Positions 25,908 through 35,147 of a stretch of DNA of 64,000 nt are shown here, piece after piece. The first letter of the stretch is position 1; every line of letters starts with the position of its first letter. The translations under genes and the position numbers were made by a program. The stretch covers positions 203,437-267,436 of the forward strand of contig JAQYQB010000014.1 in NCBI GenBank assembly GCA_028726465.1, in the 5' to 3' direction. The notes below the pieces were generated by a model. That model saw only the letters and a program-made list of their open reading frames with translations, had not been told where the DNA came from and did not search any database. Source of the DNA: Mycobacteriaceae bacterium (GTDB lineage Bacteria > Actinomycetota > Actinomycetes > Mycobacteriales > Mycobacteriaceae).

Positions 25908-27194
25908 ATGAGCGTGAGTGACAAGAAGAAGCAGTTTAAGCCCCTGTCCGCCCCGAAGGGAGTGCCGGACTACCTGCCGCCGGAGTCCGCCACCTTCTAC
26001 AAGGTCCGCCAGACCATGGTCGAGCAGGCCCATCTGGCCGGATTCCAGCACATTGAGCTGCCCGTCTTCGAAGACACCTCCCTGTTCGCCCGCGGCGTGG
26101 GCGAGTCGACCGACGTGGTCTCCAAGGAGATGTACACGTTTGCCGATCGCGGCGACCGCTCGGTGACGCTGCGCCCGGAGGGCACTGCCGGCGTGATGCG
26201 CTCGGTGATCCAGCACAACCTGGACCGCGGCCAGCTGCCGGTCAAGCTGAACTACTACGGCCCCTTCTTCCGCTACGAGCGCCCGCAGGCCGGCCGTTAC
26301 CGCCAGCTGCAGCAGGTTGGCGTCGAGGCCATCGGCGTGGACGACCCGGCCTTGGACGCCGAGGTTATCGCCCTGGCAGACCGCTCCTACCGCGCGCTGG
26401 GCCTGAGCGGCTTCCGCCTGGAGCTGACCAGCCTGGGCGATCACACCTGCCGCCCGCAGTACCGAGACAAGCTGCAGGAATTCCTGTTCAAGCTGGACCT
26501 GGACGAAGAGACCCGCCACCGTGCGCAGATCAACCCGCTGCGCGTGCTGGACGATAAGCGCCCGGAAATCCAGGAGGCCACCGCGGACGCCCCGCTCATG
26601 CTGGATTACCTGAGCGACGAGTGCCGGGAGCACTTCGAGACCGTCAGGGGCCTGCTCGAGGACATGGAGGTCCCGTACACCATCAACCCGCGGATGGTGC
26701 GCGGCCTCGACTACTACACCAAGACCACCTTCGAGTTCGTCCACGACGGCCTGGGCGCCCAGTCCGGCATCGGCGGCGGCGGCCGCTACGACGGGCTGAT
26801 GGCCCAGCTGGGTGGCCAGGATCTCTCCGGTATCGGCTACGGCCTGGGCGTGGACCGCGCGGTGCTGGCACTCGAGGCGGAGGGCATTACCCTCGACGGC
26901 ACCGAGCGCCGCGTTGACGTCTACGGCGTCGCGCTGGGTACTGAGGCCAAGCAGAAGATGGCGCGGCTGGTTAACGATCTGCGCGCCCGCGGGATTTCGG
27001 CCGACATGGCCTACGGCGACCGCGGCCTGAAGGGCGCTATGAAGGGTGCGGACCGCGCCGGCGCCCGCCTGGCGCTGGTGCTGGGCGAGAACGAGCTCGC
27101 CGCCGGCACCGTGGCGGTCAAGGACCTGGCCGCCCACGAACAGCAGGAGGTCTCGCTCGACCAGGTCGTCGAGACCATCGCTAGTCGGGTCTAA
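25908..27194 (+). CDS. hisS: Histidyl-tRNA synthetase
   Basis: Charges tRNA-His. 428 residues. Class II motif 1 region ([17 protein letters not shown]), motif 2 ([26 protein letters not shown]), the histidine signature [11 protein letters not shown], and motif 3 ([16 protein letters not shown]) are all present. A C-terminal anticodon-binding domain follows. It begins with no gap after the MBL-fold gene. Its last 14 bases overlap the convergent TetR gene. Confidence 0.96.
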   Translation: MSVSDKKKQFKPLSAPKGVPDYLPPESATFYKVRQTMVEQAHLAGFQHIELPVFEDTSLFARGVGESTDVVSKEMYTFADRGDRSVTLRPEGTAGVMRSVIQHNLDRGQLPVKLNYYGPFFRYERPQAGRYRQLQQVGVEAIGVDDPALDAEVIALADRSYRALGLSGFRLELTSLGDHTCRPQYRDKLQEFLFKLDLDEETRHRAQINPLRVLDDKRPEIQEATADAPLMLDYLSDECREHFETVRGLLEDMEVPYTINPRMVRGLDYYTKTTFEFVHDGLGAQSGIGGGGRYDGLMAQLGGQDLSGIGYGLGVDRAVLALEAEGITLDGTERRVDVYGVALGTEAKQKMARLVNDLRARGISADMAYGDRGLKGAMKGADRAGARLALVLGENELAAGTVAVKDLAAHEQQEVSLDQVVETIASRV

Positions 27195-27759
27195 TCCCGA
27201 CCCGGATACCGGCGAGGTAGATCCGAACCATCGCGTTGTCGAGGTCGGACTCGGCCTCGCCTAGGTCGATGTCGCGCGGCCGCTGGAGTGCCAGCAGGCC
27301 GGCGATGAACTCGAGGTGCGTGACCCCGGGGCCAACGTGTCCCAGGGCGCGCGTCTTTTCTATGAAACGGGCACCGTTGTCCATCAGCTCGTTCTGCAAG
27401 GCCTTCTGCTCCGGGGGCAGAGAATCCAGGTTGGACGGCAGGAAATTCGGGATAAGCACGCCCAGCCCCAGCGAGAGCAACTGGCGGGCGTATTCACACA
27501 CGGTCTCACCCGCGGACTCAGGTGCCGAGTCCAAACGCTCCAGCAACGTGTTCTGGGTATCGATGAAGCGTTGGGCGTACGTGCTCACGTATTCGTCGAT
27601 GAGCGCCTGCCGATCGGGGAAGTTGCGGTAGAGCGTGGCGATGCCGACGCCGGCGTGCGCGGCGATCTTTTCCAAGCTGACGTTGTTGCCGTGCGCACGA
27701 AACAGCTCGAGGGCTGCGGTGATTATGGCTTGGCGGCGGCGGGCGGCATCGGCGCGCAT
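27181..27759 (-). CDS. TetR-family transcriptional regulator
   Basis: 192 residues. The N-terminal helix-turn-helix is typical: [14 protein letters not shown], then [27 protein letters not shown]. The C-terminal ligand-binding half is variable. It is transcribed away from the degenerate ABC ATPase/YhgE genes that start 137 bp upstream, so autoregulation and control of that transport-like pair is the natural inference. The effector cannot be predicted. Confidence 0.9.
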   Translation of the reverse strand: MRADAARRRQAIITAALELFRAHGNNVSLEKIAAHAGVGIATLYRNFPDRQALIDEYVSTYAQRFIDTQNTLLERLDSAPESAGETVCEYARQLLSLGLGVLIPNFLPSNLDSLPPEQKALQNELMDNGARFIEKTRALGHVGPGVTHLEFIAGLLALQRPRDIDLGEAESDLDNAMVRIYLAGIRVGIRPD

Positions 27760-27895
27760 GACGCTTCCTTTCGCGGGTTAGTTGACATTGTCGGCGGCGA
27801 GGGTTCAGTATATTTACGTTAACTGATAGTACACCCTCCGCTTTAGGTATTAACCATTTTTGAAGGGTGCTTTTTAAGTCGGAGTAACCGCCACC
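27760..27895. promoter_or_regulatory. Divergent control region between TetR and ABC/YhgE genes
   Basis: AT-rich compared with its surroundings. TTGACA (27782-27787) is a good -35 element, with CAGTAT or TATATT 18-21 bases after it. The GTTAAC palindrome in TTACGTTAACTGATAG is a candidate operator half-core, but no long perfect palindrome was found. Confidence 0.4.
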
Positions 27896-28654
27896 ATGAC
27901 ACAAGCTTACCTGTGCAGCACCCATAACCTGGTGCTGAGCACCGGCTTTGCGGTACCGGACTTCCACCTTGTCGAAGGCCTCAACCTGCTGCACGTCAGC
28001 CGGGAGGCCTCCGCCACCGTGCTAGGCCTGACCCTTGCCGGTCGGATGAAGAAGAAAGGCGGCGAGGTGCGCTGGACCCCGTCGCAAGCCGGGCAGTACG
28101 AGGATGGCGGCGCGCACGCCGCCGGGGTAGAGCTTCCCGCCCGCAAGCTATTTTCCGACATCGCTTATGCCGGCACCCCGGAGATCGACGGCCTGGAGCG
28201 CCTCGTCCCGGTGCGGGCCGTGGTGCGCGAGCAGCTGGCCTGGACCAGCCCGTGGTACCGGCTCACGCCCCGCAAGATTATGTCCAACGAGCGCGTCCAG
28301 GACGCCTTTAGCGCGCTGGAGATCGACCTCGACGAGGAGGCCTGCCGGAAGACCAAGGTGGGCGAACTCGACGTTCTCACCCGCTTAAAGCTGCGCGTAG
28401 CACTTGCGCTTATCTCCCGGCCCGAGGCGGTGGCGCTGGTCATCGACGACGTGGACCAGCTGCGCTCCTGGCGCCTGCGCGAGGACTTCCTTGCCACCGT
28501 GCGCCGCCTGGCGGACCGCCTGCCGGTGGTCTGCATTAGCGCGAACGCGGATACCTCCGGCTTCGCCGACCACGAAGTGCGCATCCACGATTCGGAGATG
28601 GCTATGGCTGAGTCTCCGACTGGGAACGCGGATGGGGAAGGAGAGCAGGCATGA
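27896..28654 (+). CDS. Degenerate ABC-type ATPase-like protein partnered with YhgE
   Basis: 252 residues with the general layout of an ABC nucleotide-binding domain but without a usable Walker A. Where G-x-x-G-x-G-K-S/T should lie (about residues 36-52) the sequence reads VSREASATVLGLTLAGR. The signature-like helix KVGELDVLTRLKLRVALALISRPEA and a Walker B-like VALVIDDVDQL remain. ATP hydrolysis is therefore doubtful; it may be a scaffold or nucleotide sensor. The stop overlaps the yhgE start (ATGA), so the two products are probably made together. Confidence 0.7.
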   Translation: MTQAYLCSTHNLVLSTGFAVPDFHLVEGLNLLHVSREASATVLGLTLAGRMKKKGGEVRWTPSQAGQYEDGGAHAAGVELPARKLFSDIAYAGTPEIDGLERLVPVRAVVREQLAWTSPWYRLTPRKIMSNERVQDAFSALEIDLDEEACRKTKVGELDVLTRLKLRVALALISRPEAVALVIDDVDQLRSWRLREDFLATVRRLADRLPVVCISANADTSGFADHEVRIHDSEMAMAESPTGNADGEGEQA

Positions 28655-30668
28655 ACCTGACACACCTAGGCACTGAGATCCGCCGCTTCGGACACGGCAA
28701 GCTGCCGCCGCTGGCCTTCGTGGTCACTATCCTGCTGCCGTTGCTCTTCGGCGGCCTCTTCGTCTGGTCCTACTGGGACCCGTTCGGCAAGGTCAACGAG
28801 CTGCCGGTCGCCTTCGTCAACTCCGACAAGGGCGCCGACGCCGACGGCGAGCACCTAGACGCCGGCCAGCAGATCACCGACCGGCTGGCCGAGTCCGGCC
28901 AACTCAACCTGGACGTCGTGGACGCGGATACCGCCCGTGACGGGGTCCGCAGCGGCGAGTACTACTTCGCCATGGAACTGCCGGAGGATTTCTCCGAGTC
29001 GGTGCTCTCCGTCCGTGGGGATAACCCGCGGCGGGCGAGCCTGAACGCCACGTTCAACAACGACAACGGGCAGATCGCGCAGACCCTGGGCAACCAAGTG
29101 GTCTCCACGGTGCTGGGACGATCAACGAGGAGCTGGGCACCCGCGTGACCGACAACCTCCTGGTCGGCTTCAACACCATCGGGGACGGGGTGAACCAGGC
29201 CGCCGACGGCGCGAACGAGCTCTCCGACGGTGCCGGCAGTGCGGTTGACGCGTCGAAGAAGCTGGATTCCGGCGCCGGCGAGCTCCACGACGGCATCGTG
29301 ACCGCGGACGAGGGCGCGAAGAAGCTCGAGTCCGGCGCCCAGGAGCTCGACCGGGGCCTGGGCACGGCAAGTAATGCGGCCGACCAGCTGGCCGGCGGGC
29401 TGGGGCAGCTCAACTCCGCCACGCAGCGCCTGGGTGAGGGCGCCAGCCAGGTCTCCGGCGGCGTGGATCAGATTTCCGGCATGGTCGGCCAGGCCGCCGA
29501 CGCCCAGGCACAGCTGCTGGCGGGACTGGTTAACGTCTCCAGCCAGCTACGGGCCACCGGCCTGCCGCCGGCCCAGGACCTGGCCAACCAACTGGACGGG
29601 GTCATCGAGCAGGTGCGCACGCAGGCCCTCGGCCCGGACTCGCCGGTGCTCGGCGACGTGGAAAAGCTCAGCGGTGGCGCGCGGGAAATCGCTCGCCAGC
29701 TCACCGACCCGGCCAGCGAGTATTCGCAGGGCATGCAGCGCGCCTCCGACGGCTCTCAGCAGCTGGCGACGGGCCTGCACAAACTCAACGACGGCTCGAG
29801 CCAGCTCGTAGTCGTCACGCAGACGCTGAGCCAGGGCACCAGCAAACTCGTGGATGGCTCGCAACAGCTCTCAGTGGGCGCGAAGCAGCTAAGCGACGGG
29901 CTGGTCCAGCTCGACGAGGGCTCGGACACGCTCGCCCTGAAACTGTCTGAGGCCGGCGGCAAGGTTCCGCACTACGGCGACGACGAGCGCGCCGATTACG
30001 CCGGCGCCATGTCGAGCCCGGTGGAGCAGAACCAGCAGGGCGACGGCCTGGCCATCTTCGGTGAGGGGCTGGCCCCGATCTTCATCTCGCTGGGCCTGTT
30101 CATGGGCGCCACGGTCACCTTCATGGTGCTGCACCCGTTGCAGCGCCGCGCCATCGAGTCCGGCATGTCCCCGCTGCGCGTGGTGCTGGCGAGCTACCTG
30201 CCCGCGGCCATCGTCGGCGTCGCCCAGGCCACCGTCATGTTCTTGGTGCAGAAGCTTGCGCTGGGCCTCAACGCCAGCCACGATGTGGGCATGTGGCTGG
30301 CCATGTGCCTGACCGCGGTGACCTTCCAGGCCATCGCGCTGGGCATCAACGCCCTGCTGGGCGCTACCGTGGGCCGGGTTATCTGCATCTCCTTGATGTC
30401 GCTGCAGATCGTCTCCTCCGGCGGCCTGTACCCGCCGGAGACCCAGCCGGCCTTCCTGCAGTGGTTCCACAACTACGACCCGATGACGTACTCGACGAAC
30501 CTCCTGCGGCAGATGATCTTCCACTACGACGCCGCCGATCCGCGCTTGCAACAGGGCGTCGGGGTCCTGGCGCTCATCTGGGTCATCTTCCTGGCCGTCG
30601 CCGTGGTGGGCGCCTGGCGCGGGCGCCACATCGCGATGAAGGACCTGCACCCGGAGGTGGCGGTCTAG
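28651..30668 (+). pseudogene. YhgE/Pip-family membrane protein, frameshifted near 29117
   Basis: Two abutting frames encode one protein. Bases 28651 to about 29117 give the N-terminal helix and the conserved PVAFVNSDKGA region, ending with GNQVVSTVLG. The correct continuation TINEELGTRVTDNLL is found one frame away from base 29118. Adding one base after the GG at 29116-29117 gives a single ~672-residue protein. It would have one N-terminal helix, a long extracytoplasmic coiled region of repeated L-x-x-G-x-x-x-L pattern with many Gly/Ser/Asp residues, and five C-terminal helices. As sequenced, the first frame stops at 29146-29148. Either a real inactivation or a one-base sequencing error. Confidence 0.85.
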
Positions 30669-30702
30669 GCGGGCCGGAGAGCCCACGACCCGGCGGCTAG
30701 GC

Positions 30703-32112
30703 TTAGCACTCGACCTGGGTGACGGAAAAGCCCATGGTCTTGGCCAGGCCGCCGAGGGAGGTCTCCTTGTACTTGGTGAGCATGTCCCGGCCGGTTTCCG
30801 CCATGGTCTGCACGGCGTTGTCGAGGGAGACGTAGTGCGTGCCCTCGCCCAGCATGGCCATGCGGGCGGCGTTGATGGACTTGACCGCGCCGATGGCGTT
30901 GCGCTCGATGCACGGGATCTGCACCAGGCCGCCGACCGGGTCGCAGGTCAGCCCCAGGTTGTGCTCGAGGGCGATCTCCGCGGCGTTTTCGATCTGGCGG
31001 GCGTTGCCGCCCAACAGCTCGCACATGCCGGCCGCGGCCATCGCGGAGGCCGAACCGACCTCGCCCTGGCAGCCGACCTCGGCGCCGGAGATGGAGGCGT
31101 TTTCCTTGATGATGGTGCCAATAGCCCCCGAGGTCAGCAGGTAGCGGCGGGCGTCCTCGCGGGTGAAATCCGCCATGAAGTCGCGCGCGTAGTGCAAAAC
31201 GGCGGGGATGATCCCGCAGGCGCCGTTGGTGGGCGCGGTAATGACGCGGCCGCCGGCGGCGTTTTGCTCGTTGACGGCCAGGGCGTAGAGGTTCGTCCAC
31301 TCCATCGCCGAGAAGCCGCAGGAGGGATCCTCCTGCTTGTCCAGCAGGGTCTGGTAGACCTGCGGGGCGCGGCGCGGCACGCGCAGCCCGCCCGGCAGGG
31401 TGCCCTTGGTGGAAATGCCCTCGGTCACGCACTCGCGCATGGTGTCCCAGACGGTGTCGAGGTGGCGCAGGACGTGGTCCGCGCCGCCGGAGCTGCGGTG
31501 GAGCACGGCCTCGTTGGCCAGGACGATTTCCCACACCGGCATCTCGTGGGCCTCGCACAGCTCGAGCAGCTCTTCGCCCGAGGTAAACGGGTAAGGAACC
31601 CGGTCCTCGACGGCGGCCGCGGCGACACCGGCGGGCACCTCGCTGGTGGCTTCCTTTTCCGCCTCCAGCTCCGCGCGGGAGAGGATGAAGCCGCCGCCCA
31701 CGGAGAACCACTCTTGGCCCGTGGCGATCTCGTTGCCCGCGGCGTCCCAGGCGCTAAAGATGAGGCAGTTCGGGTGCTCCGGTACCGGCTCATTGTTGAA
31801 GCTGATCTCGAACTCGAGGCTGCCCGCCGGGCCGGACACGCTGCCCTCGGAGGGGATGGGGCTGGACGGATCCGGCTCGGCGTCCAGCGGCACCGTCAGC
31901 GGGGTCCAGCCGGCCAGGCCCAGGATGACCGCGCGGTCGGTCGCGTGCCCGCGGCCGGTCGCGGCCAGGGAGCCGCGCAGCTCCGTGTGGACACGCGCGG
32001 GCAGCTGGGGCAGCGAGTCGATGAACGCCTTGGCGGCGCGCATGGGGCCGACGGTGTGGGACGAGGAGGGCCCGATCCCGATGGAGAAGATATCAACGAC
32101 GCTAATTGTCAT
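30703..32112 (-). CDS. sdaA: L-serine dehydratase (iron-sulfur, single-chain)
   Basis: Deaminates L-serine to pyruvate and ammonia. 469 residues with both the beta-type N-terminal domain ([18 protein letters not shown]) and the alpha-type catalytic domain fused. Cysteines suited to a [4Fe-4S] cluster are in [32 protein letters not shown] and the C-terminal VTQVEC, whose terminal Cys is known in related enzymes to cap the active site. It is convergent with yhgE with only 34 bp between, and no terminator is evident. Confidence 0.95.
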   Translation of the reverse strand: MTISVVDIFSIGIGPSSSHTVGPMRAAKAFIDSLPQLPARVHTELRGSLAATGRGHATDRAVILGLAGWTPLTVPLDAEPDPSSPIPSEGSVSGPAGSLEFEISFNNEPVPEHPNCLIFSAWDAAGNEIATGQEWFSVGGGFILSRAELEAEKEATSEVPAGVAAAAVEDRVPYPFTSGEELLELCEAHEMPVWEIVLANEAVLHRSSGGADHVLRHLDTVWDTMRECVTEGISTKGTLPGGLRVPRRAPQVYQTLLDKQEDPSCGFSAMEWTNLYALAVNEQNAAGGRVITAPTNGACGIIPAVLHYARDFMADFTREDARRYLLTSGAIGTIIKENASISGAEVGCQGEVGSASAMAAAGMCELLGGNARQIENAAEIALEHNLGLTCDPVGGLVQIPCIERNAIGAVKSINAARMAMLGEGTHYVSLDNAVQTMAETGRDMLTKYKETSLGGLAKTMGFSVTQVEC

Positions 32113-32219
32113 GTTGAGTTCAAGCCACCTTTCTCTGAGCGAACAGACGTGGATTGTAACTTAAGGGGAAAGTTGTCTCGCCCCAGTCTACGTGACGAAC
32201 CCCACAGTGGGTGTGTGAG

Positions 32220-33041
32220 CTACTTCTCCGGGTTCTTCGTGTCCTGCTCGCTCGTCGCGGCGTTCGGGCTGACGTCGACAAACCCGGTCGCATCGCGCAC
32301 GTCCGCGCCCGGTTCGGGGGCAGTGGCAGCGCTGGCCTCGGGTCCGGGGCTTGCTTCGGTCTCGCCGCCGAGGAGCTCGCTCATGGGGGTGAAGTCGTCC
32401 TCGTAGTCGATCCCGTTGCGGCGTTGGTTTGCCGAACGCGTGTCCGCGGGGGAGGCGGACAGGCCGCCCACCCGGTCCGTCGGTGTCACGATGAGGTCGG
32501 CCAGCTGCTCGGCGGCCTGGCTAATGCGGTTGGGGCTAAGTCCCCCGTGGCCGGCCTCGCCGCCGACGGGGGCCGCGCCGTAGTCCTCCGTGGCGCGGTA
32601 GATACCCGTGGGGACGACGACAGCGTGCAGGTAGTTCATCAGCGGACGCAGGGCGTAGTCCAGGATGAGCGCGTGGCGCGAGGAGCCGCCGGTCGCGGCG
32701 ATGAGGGTGGGCATGCCGGTGATGGCCTGCGGGTCCAGGGTGTCGAAGAACATCTTGAACAGCCCGGAGTAGCTGCCCTGGAAGACCGGGGTGACCGCGA
32801 TGAGCGCGCTGGCGGAGCTGAGCAGCCGGCGGGCATCGTCCAGCGCCGGGGTGGCCGCGCCCCAGTTGGTCATGGCGTTGGTCAGATCCTGGGCCAGGTT
32901 GCGGGCCTCAATGAACTCGATGTTAAGGCCCTCCCCGCGGGCGGTGACGCGGGCTTCGGTGGCCGCGGCGAGTTCCTCGCCCAGCTGGCGGGTAGTAGAG
33001 GGGGTGGACAGGCCGGCGGTCACGACCACGAGGGTGTGCAC
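32220..33041 (-). CDS. NADPH-dependent FMN reductase (CE1759-type)
   Basis: 273 residues. A flavodoxin-like NAD(P)H:FMN reductase domain occupies about residues 1-190: VVVTAGLSTPSTTRQL binds the FMN phosphate, and TPVFQGSYSGLFKMFFD and ATGGSSRHAL are family landmarks. The last ~70 residues are polar, low-complexity and probably disordered. The monooxygenase gene lies 66 bp upstream on the same strand, so this enzyme likely supplies it with reduced flavin. Confidence 0.87.
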   Translation of the reverse strand: MHTLVVVTAGLSTPSTTRQLGEELAAATEARVTARGEGLNIEFIEARNLAQDLTNAMTNWGAATPALDDARRLLSSASALIAVTPVFQGSYSGLFKMFFDTLDPQAITGMPTLIAATGGSSRHALILDYALRPLMNYLHAVVVPTGIYRATEDYGAAPVGGEAGHGGLSPNRISQAAEQLADLIVTPTDRVGGLSASPADTRSANQRRNGIDYEDDFTPMSELLGGETEASPGPEASAATAPEPGADVRDATGFVDVSPNAATSEQDTKNPEK

Positions 33042-33107
33042 GGTAAAAACCTCCTTGGGTTGGTATACGGGGCCGGTGAATAGGGCGGGGGCTAGGTTCC
33101 TGGCAGT

Positions 33108-34220
33108 TTAGCTTTCCTCGCCGGGGTTGACGCGAAAGTGCGGCGAATCCGGGGTGTTGCGCAGGCTGGCGTGGGTCGGCGGATCGGAGGGGACGTGATC
33201 CGGGCGGCGCTGCTCGAAGCGGCGGCGCAGCTCCGGCACGACCTGGGTGCCCAGGCGCTCAATCTGGTCGAGGACGACCTCCTGGGGCAGGCCGGCGTGG
33301 TCGATGAGGAAGAGCTGGCGCTGGTAGTCGCCCACCCAGTCGGCGAACTGCATGGTGCGCTCGATGACCTGCTCGGCGGTGCCGACGGTCAGTGGGGTCA
33401 TCTCGGTGAAGTCCTCGAGCGACGGCCCGTGGCCGTAGACCGGGGCGTTGTCGAAGTAGGGGCGGAAGAAGTCCTTGGCCTCCTGCTCGGTGTCCGCGAT
33501 GAAGACCTGGCCGCCCAGGCCCACGATGGCCTGGTCCTCCCGGCCGTGGCCGTACTTGGCGTAGCGGCGGCGGTACATGTGCACCATCTTGGCGGTGTGC
33601 TCCTTGTTCCAGAAGATGTTGTTGTGGAAGAAGCCGTCGCCGTAGTAGGCGGCCTGCTCGGCAATCTGCGGCGAGCGGATAGAGCCGTGCCACACGAACG
33701 GCGGGATACCGTCCAGTGGGGCGGGCGTAGAGGTAAACGCCTGCAGCGGGGTGCGGAACTTGCCTTGCCAGTTGACCGAGGGCTCGCGCCACAGGCGGCG
33801 CAGCAGATGGTAGTTCTCCACGGCCAGCGGGATGCCCTGGCGGATGTCCTTGCCGAACCACGGGTAGACAGGACCGGTGTTGCCGCGGCCCATCATCAGG
33901 TCGACGCGCCCGCCGGATAGGTGCTGCAGGAAGGCGTAGTCCTCGGCGATCTTGACCGGATCGTTGGTGGTGATAAGCGTTGTCGAGGTCGACAGCTGCA
34001 GGCGCTCGGTCTGCGCGGCGATATAGGCCAGGTGCGTCGTGGGCGAGGACGGGACAAACGGCGGGTTGTGGTGCTCGCCGGTGGCGAAGACGTCGAGGCC
34101 GACCTCCTCGGCCTTGAGCGCAATCTCCGTCATGTTGCGGATGCGCTCTGCCTCCGTGGGGGTGGTGCCGTTGGTCGGGTCAGTGGTCACATCGCCAATG
34201 GTGAAGATGCCGAATTGCAT
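33108..34220 (-). CDS. LLM-class FMN-dependent luciferase-like monooxygenase (CE1758-type)
   Basis: 370-residue TIM-barrel flavin enzyme. Family features include MQFGIFTIGDVT, GEHHNPPFVPSSPTTHLA, STTLITTNDPVKIAEDYAFL and DLMMGRGNTGPVYPWFG. It would use FMNH2 and oxygen to oxidise an unknown substrate. The FMN reductase gene follows 66 bp downstream, giving a two-component system. No substrate can be inferred; the C-terminal ~30 residues are Pro/Asp-rich and variable. Confidence 0.9.
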   Translation of the reverse strand: MQFGIFTIGDVTTDPTNGTTPTEAERIRNMTEIALKAEEVGLDVFATGEHHNPPFVPSSPTTHLAYIAAQTERLQLSTSTTLITTNDPVKIAEDYAFLQHLSGGRVDLMMGRGNTGPVYPWFGKDIRQGIPLAVENYHLLRRLWREPSVNWQGKFRTPLQAFTSTPAPLDGIPPFVWHGSIRSPQIAEQAAYYGDGFFHNNIFWNKEHTAKMVHMYRRRYAKYGHGREDQAIVGLGGQVFIADTEQEAKDFFRPYFDNAPVYGHGPSLEDFTEMTPLTVGTAEQVIERTMQFADWVGDYQRQLFLIDHAGLPQEVVLDQIERLGTQVVPELRRRFEQRRPDHVPSDPPTHASLRNTPDSPHFRVNPGEES

Positions 34221-34277
34221 GGTGGGATCCTTTCTCGATCAACTATCTATGACGTGTCAACAAAATCTCGAGGGGAG

Positions 34278-35015
34278 TTATTCCCACTCCACGGCCTCCA
34301 GCAAAACGCCCACGTCAGACTGGGTAATCACGCGGATGGGCCGCTGGGACTTCTCGCCGGTCTCGGTGATAATGAGCGCGAAGGGCAGGGAGCCATCGCG
34401 CGCCGGGGAGGTCAGGGCATCGGTAGCCGCCTGCGCGCCCACCGTCTTCGGCATAAAGACCGCCCGATCGGTGTTTTCCGCCCGCTCCAGCACGTCGGCC
34501 ACCGTGCGGGCGTCGATGGTCTGGTTATCACCCAAATCGGCCGCCACCCAGTGCGCGATGGTGTTGGTGGTCAAAAGCTGGCGGAAGGTGCCGGAGTCGT
34601 AGACCGGCAACTGCGAAAACCCGTGGGTACGGATGAGTTCCAGCGCCGAGAGCAGCGAGTCCTCGGGCGTTACCGTCTCCACCTTCTGATCCCCCAGCCG
34701 CGCCACCGCGCCGGGCGGGTCCATCAGCAAGTCCCGCAGCCGCTCGATCTGGTCAATGACCCGGGGGTTCGGCTCGGCAATCGGCGCGCCGTCGTGGTAG
34801 CGCCCGTGGGAGATGGCGTTGCGCAGGCTCGTGTAATCATGCAGTGCCTCGGCCTGCTGGGCGCTGAGCAAGTGCTCGTGCCGGGCGGAGTCGATAAGCC
34901 GGCGGAAAGAGTCCCCGTCCCGGGCCTTGAGCCGGGCTCTCAGGTGTTGCTCGATGTCGTTGAAAGCAGCGATAAAGCGGTGGGCGCCGTGGCCGGAGTG
35001 CGCGTCAGAAGTCAT
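34278..35015 (-). CDS. HEPN-like domain fused to CBS domain pair
   Basis: 245 residues. The C-terminal half (about residues 108-245) is a CBS pair: ETVTPEDSLLSALELIRTHG with FSQLPVYDSG, and a second repeat ending RPIRVITQSDVGVLL. The N-terminal ~100 residues are all-helical and carry SLRNAISHGR, in which R65 to H70 fits the R-N-x-x-x-H motif of HEPN ribonucleases, flanked by helices as in that fold (FIAAFNDIEQHLRARL before, PRVIDQIERLRDLL after). CBS pairs normally bind adenine nucleotides. A nucleotide-gated RNase is inference; a catalytically silent helical domain is the alternative. It reads in the same direction as the flavin genes, 57 bp upstream of them. Confidence 0.75.
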   Translation of the reverse strand: MTSDAHSGHGAHRFIAAFNDIEQHLRARLKARDGDSFRRLIDSARHEHLLSAQQAEALHDYTSLRNAISHGRYHDGAPIAEPNPRVIDQIERLRDLLMDPPGAVARLGDQKVETVTPEDSLLSALELIRTHGFSQLPVYDSGTFRQLLTTNTIAHWVAADLGDNQTIDARTVADVLERAENTDRAVFMPKTVGAQAATDALTSPARDGSLPFALIITETGEKSQRPIRVITQSDVGVLLEAVEWE

Positions 35016-35095
35016 GGCACCCAGTGTAGAGCGCGGAGCAGCGCGTGCCGTGGGGAGCAGCGACGGGGGAGCGGACGGGATTTGCGCAGACTAAA

Positions 35096-35122
35096 GCCCC
35101 GGTGTGGTATCCCACCCGGGGC
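35096..35122 (-). terminator. Hairpin terminator after the metallopeptidase gene
   Basis: Arms GCCCCGG/CCGGGGC around a 13-base loop. On the minus strand TTTAG follows. It lies 26 bases beyond the stop of the gene at 35148-36041. Confidence 0.6.
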
Positions 35123-35147
35123 CTGAGTCGGCTACTGGGCTACTGGC

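Noticed and set aside
25908-27194. hisS-MBL fold overlap as a fusion protein
   Set aside because: A TAG stop separates the two frames directly before the ATG; they are adjacent but separate genes.
29145-30668. Independent gene starting at GTG 29145
   Set aside because: The N-terminal sequence continues the conserved YhgE protein from the preceding frame; it is the product of a one-base frameshift rather than a separate gene.
28651-30668. Phase-variable tract as the cause of the yhgE frameshift
   Set aside because: Only a run of three G is present at the site; no long homopolymer or short tandem repeat.
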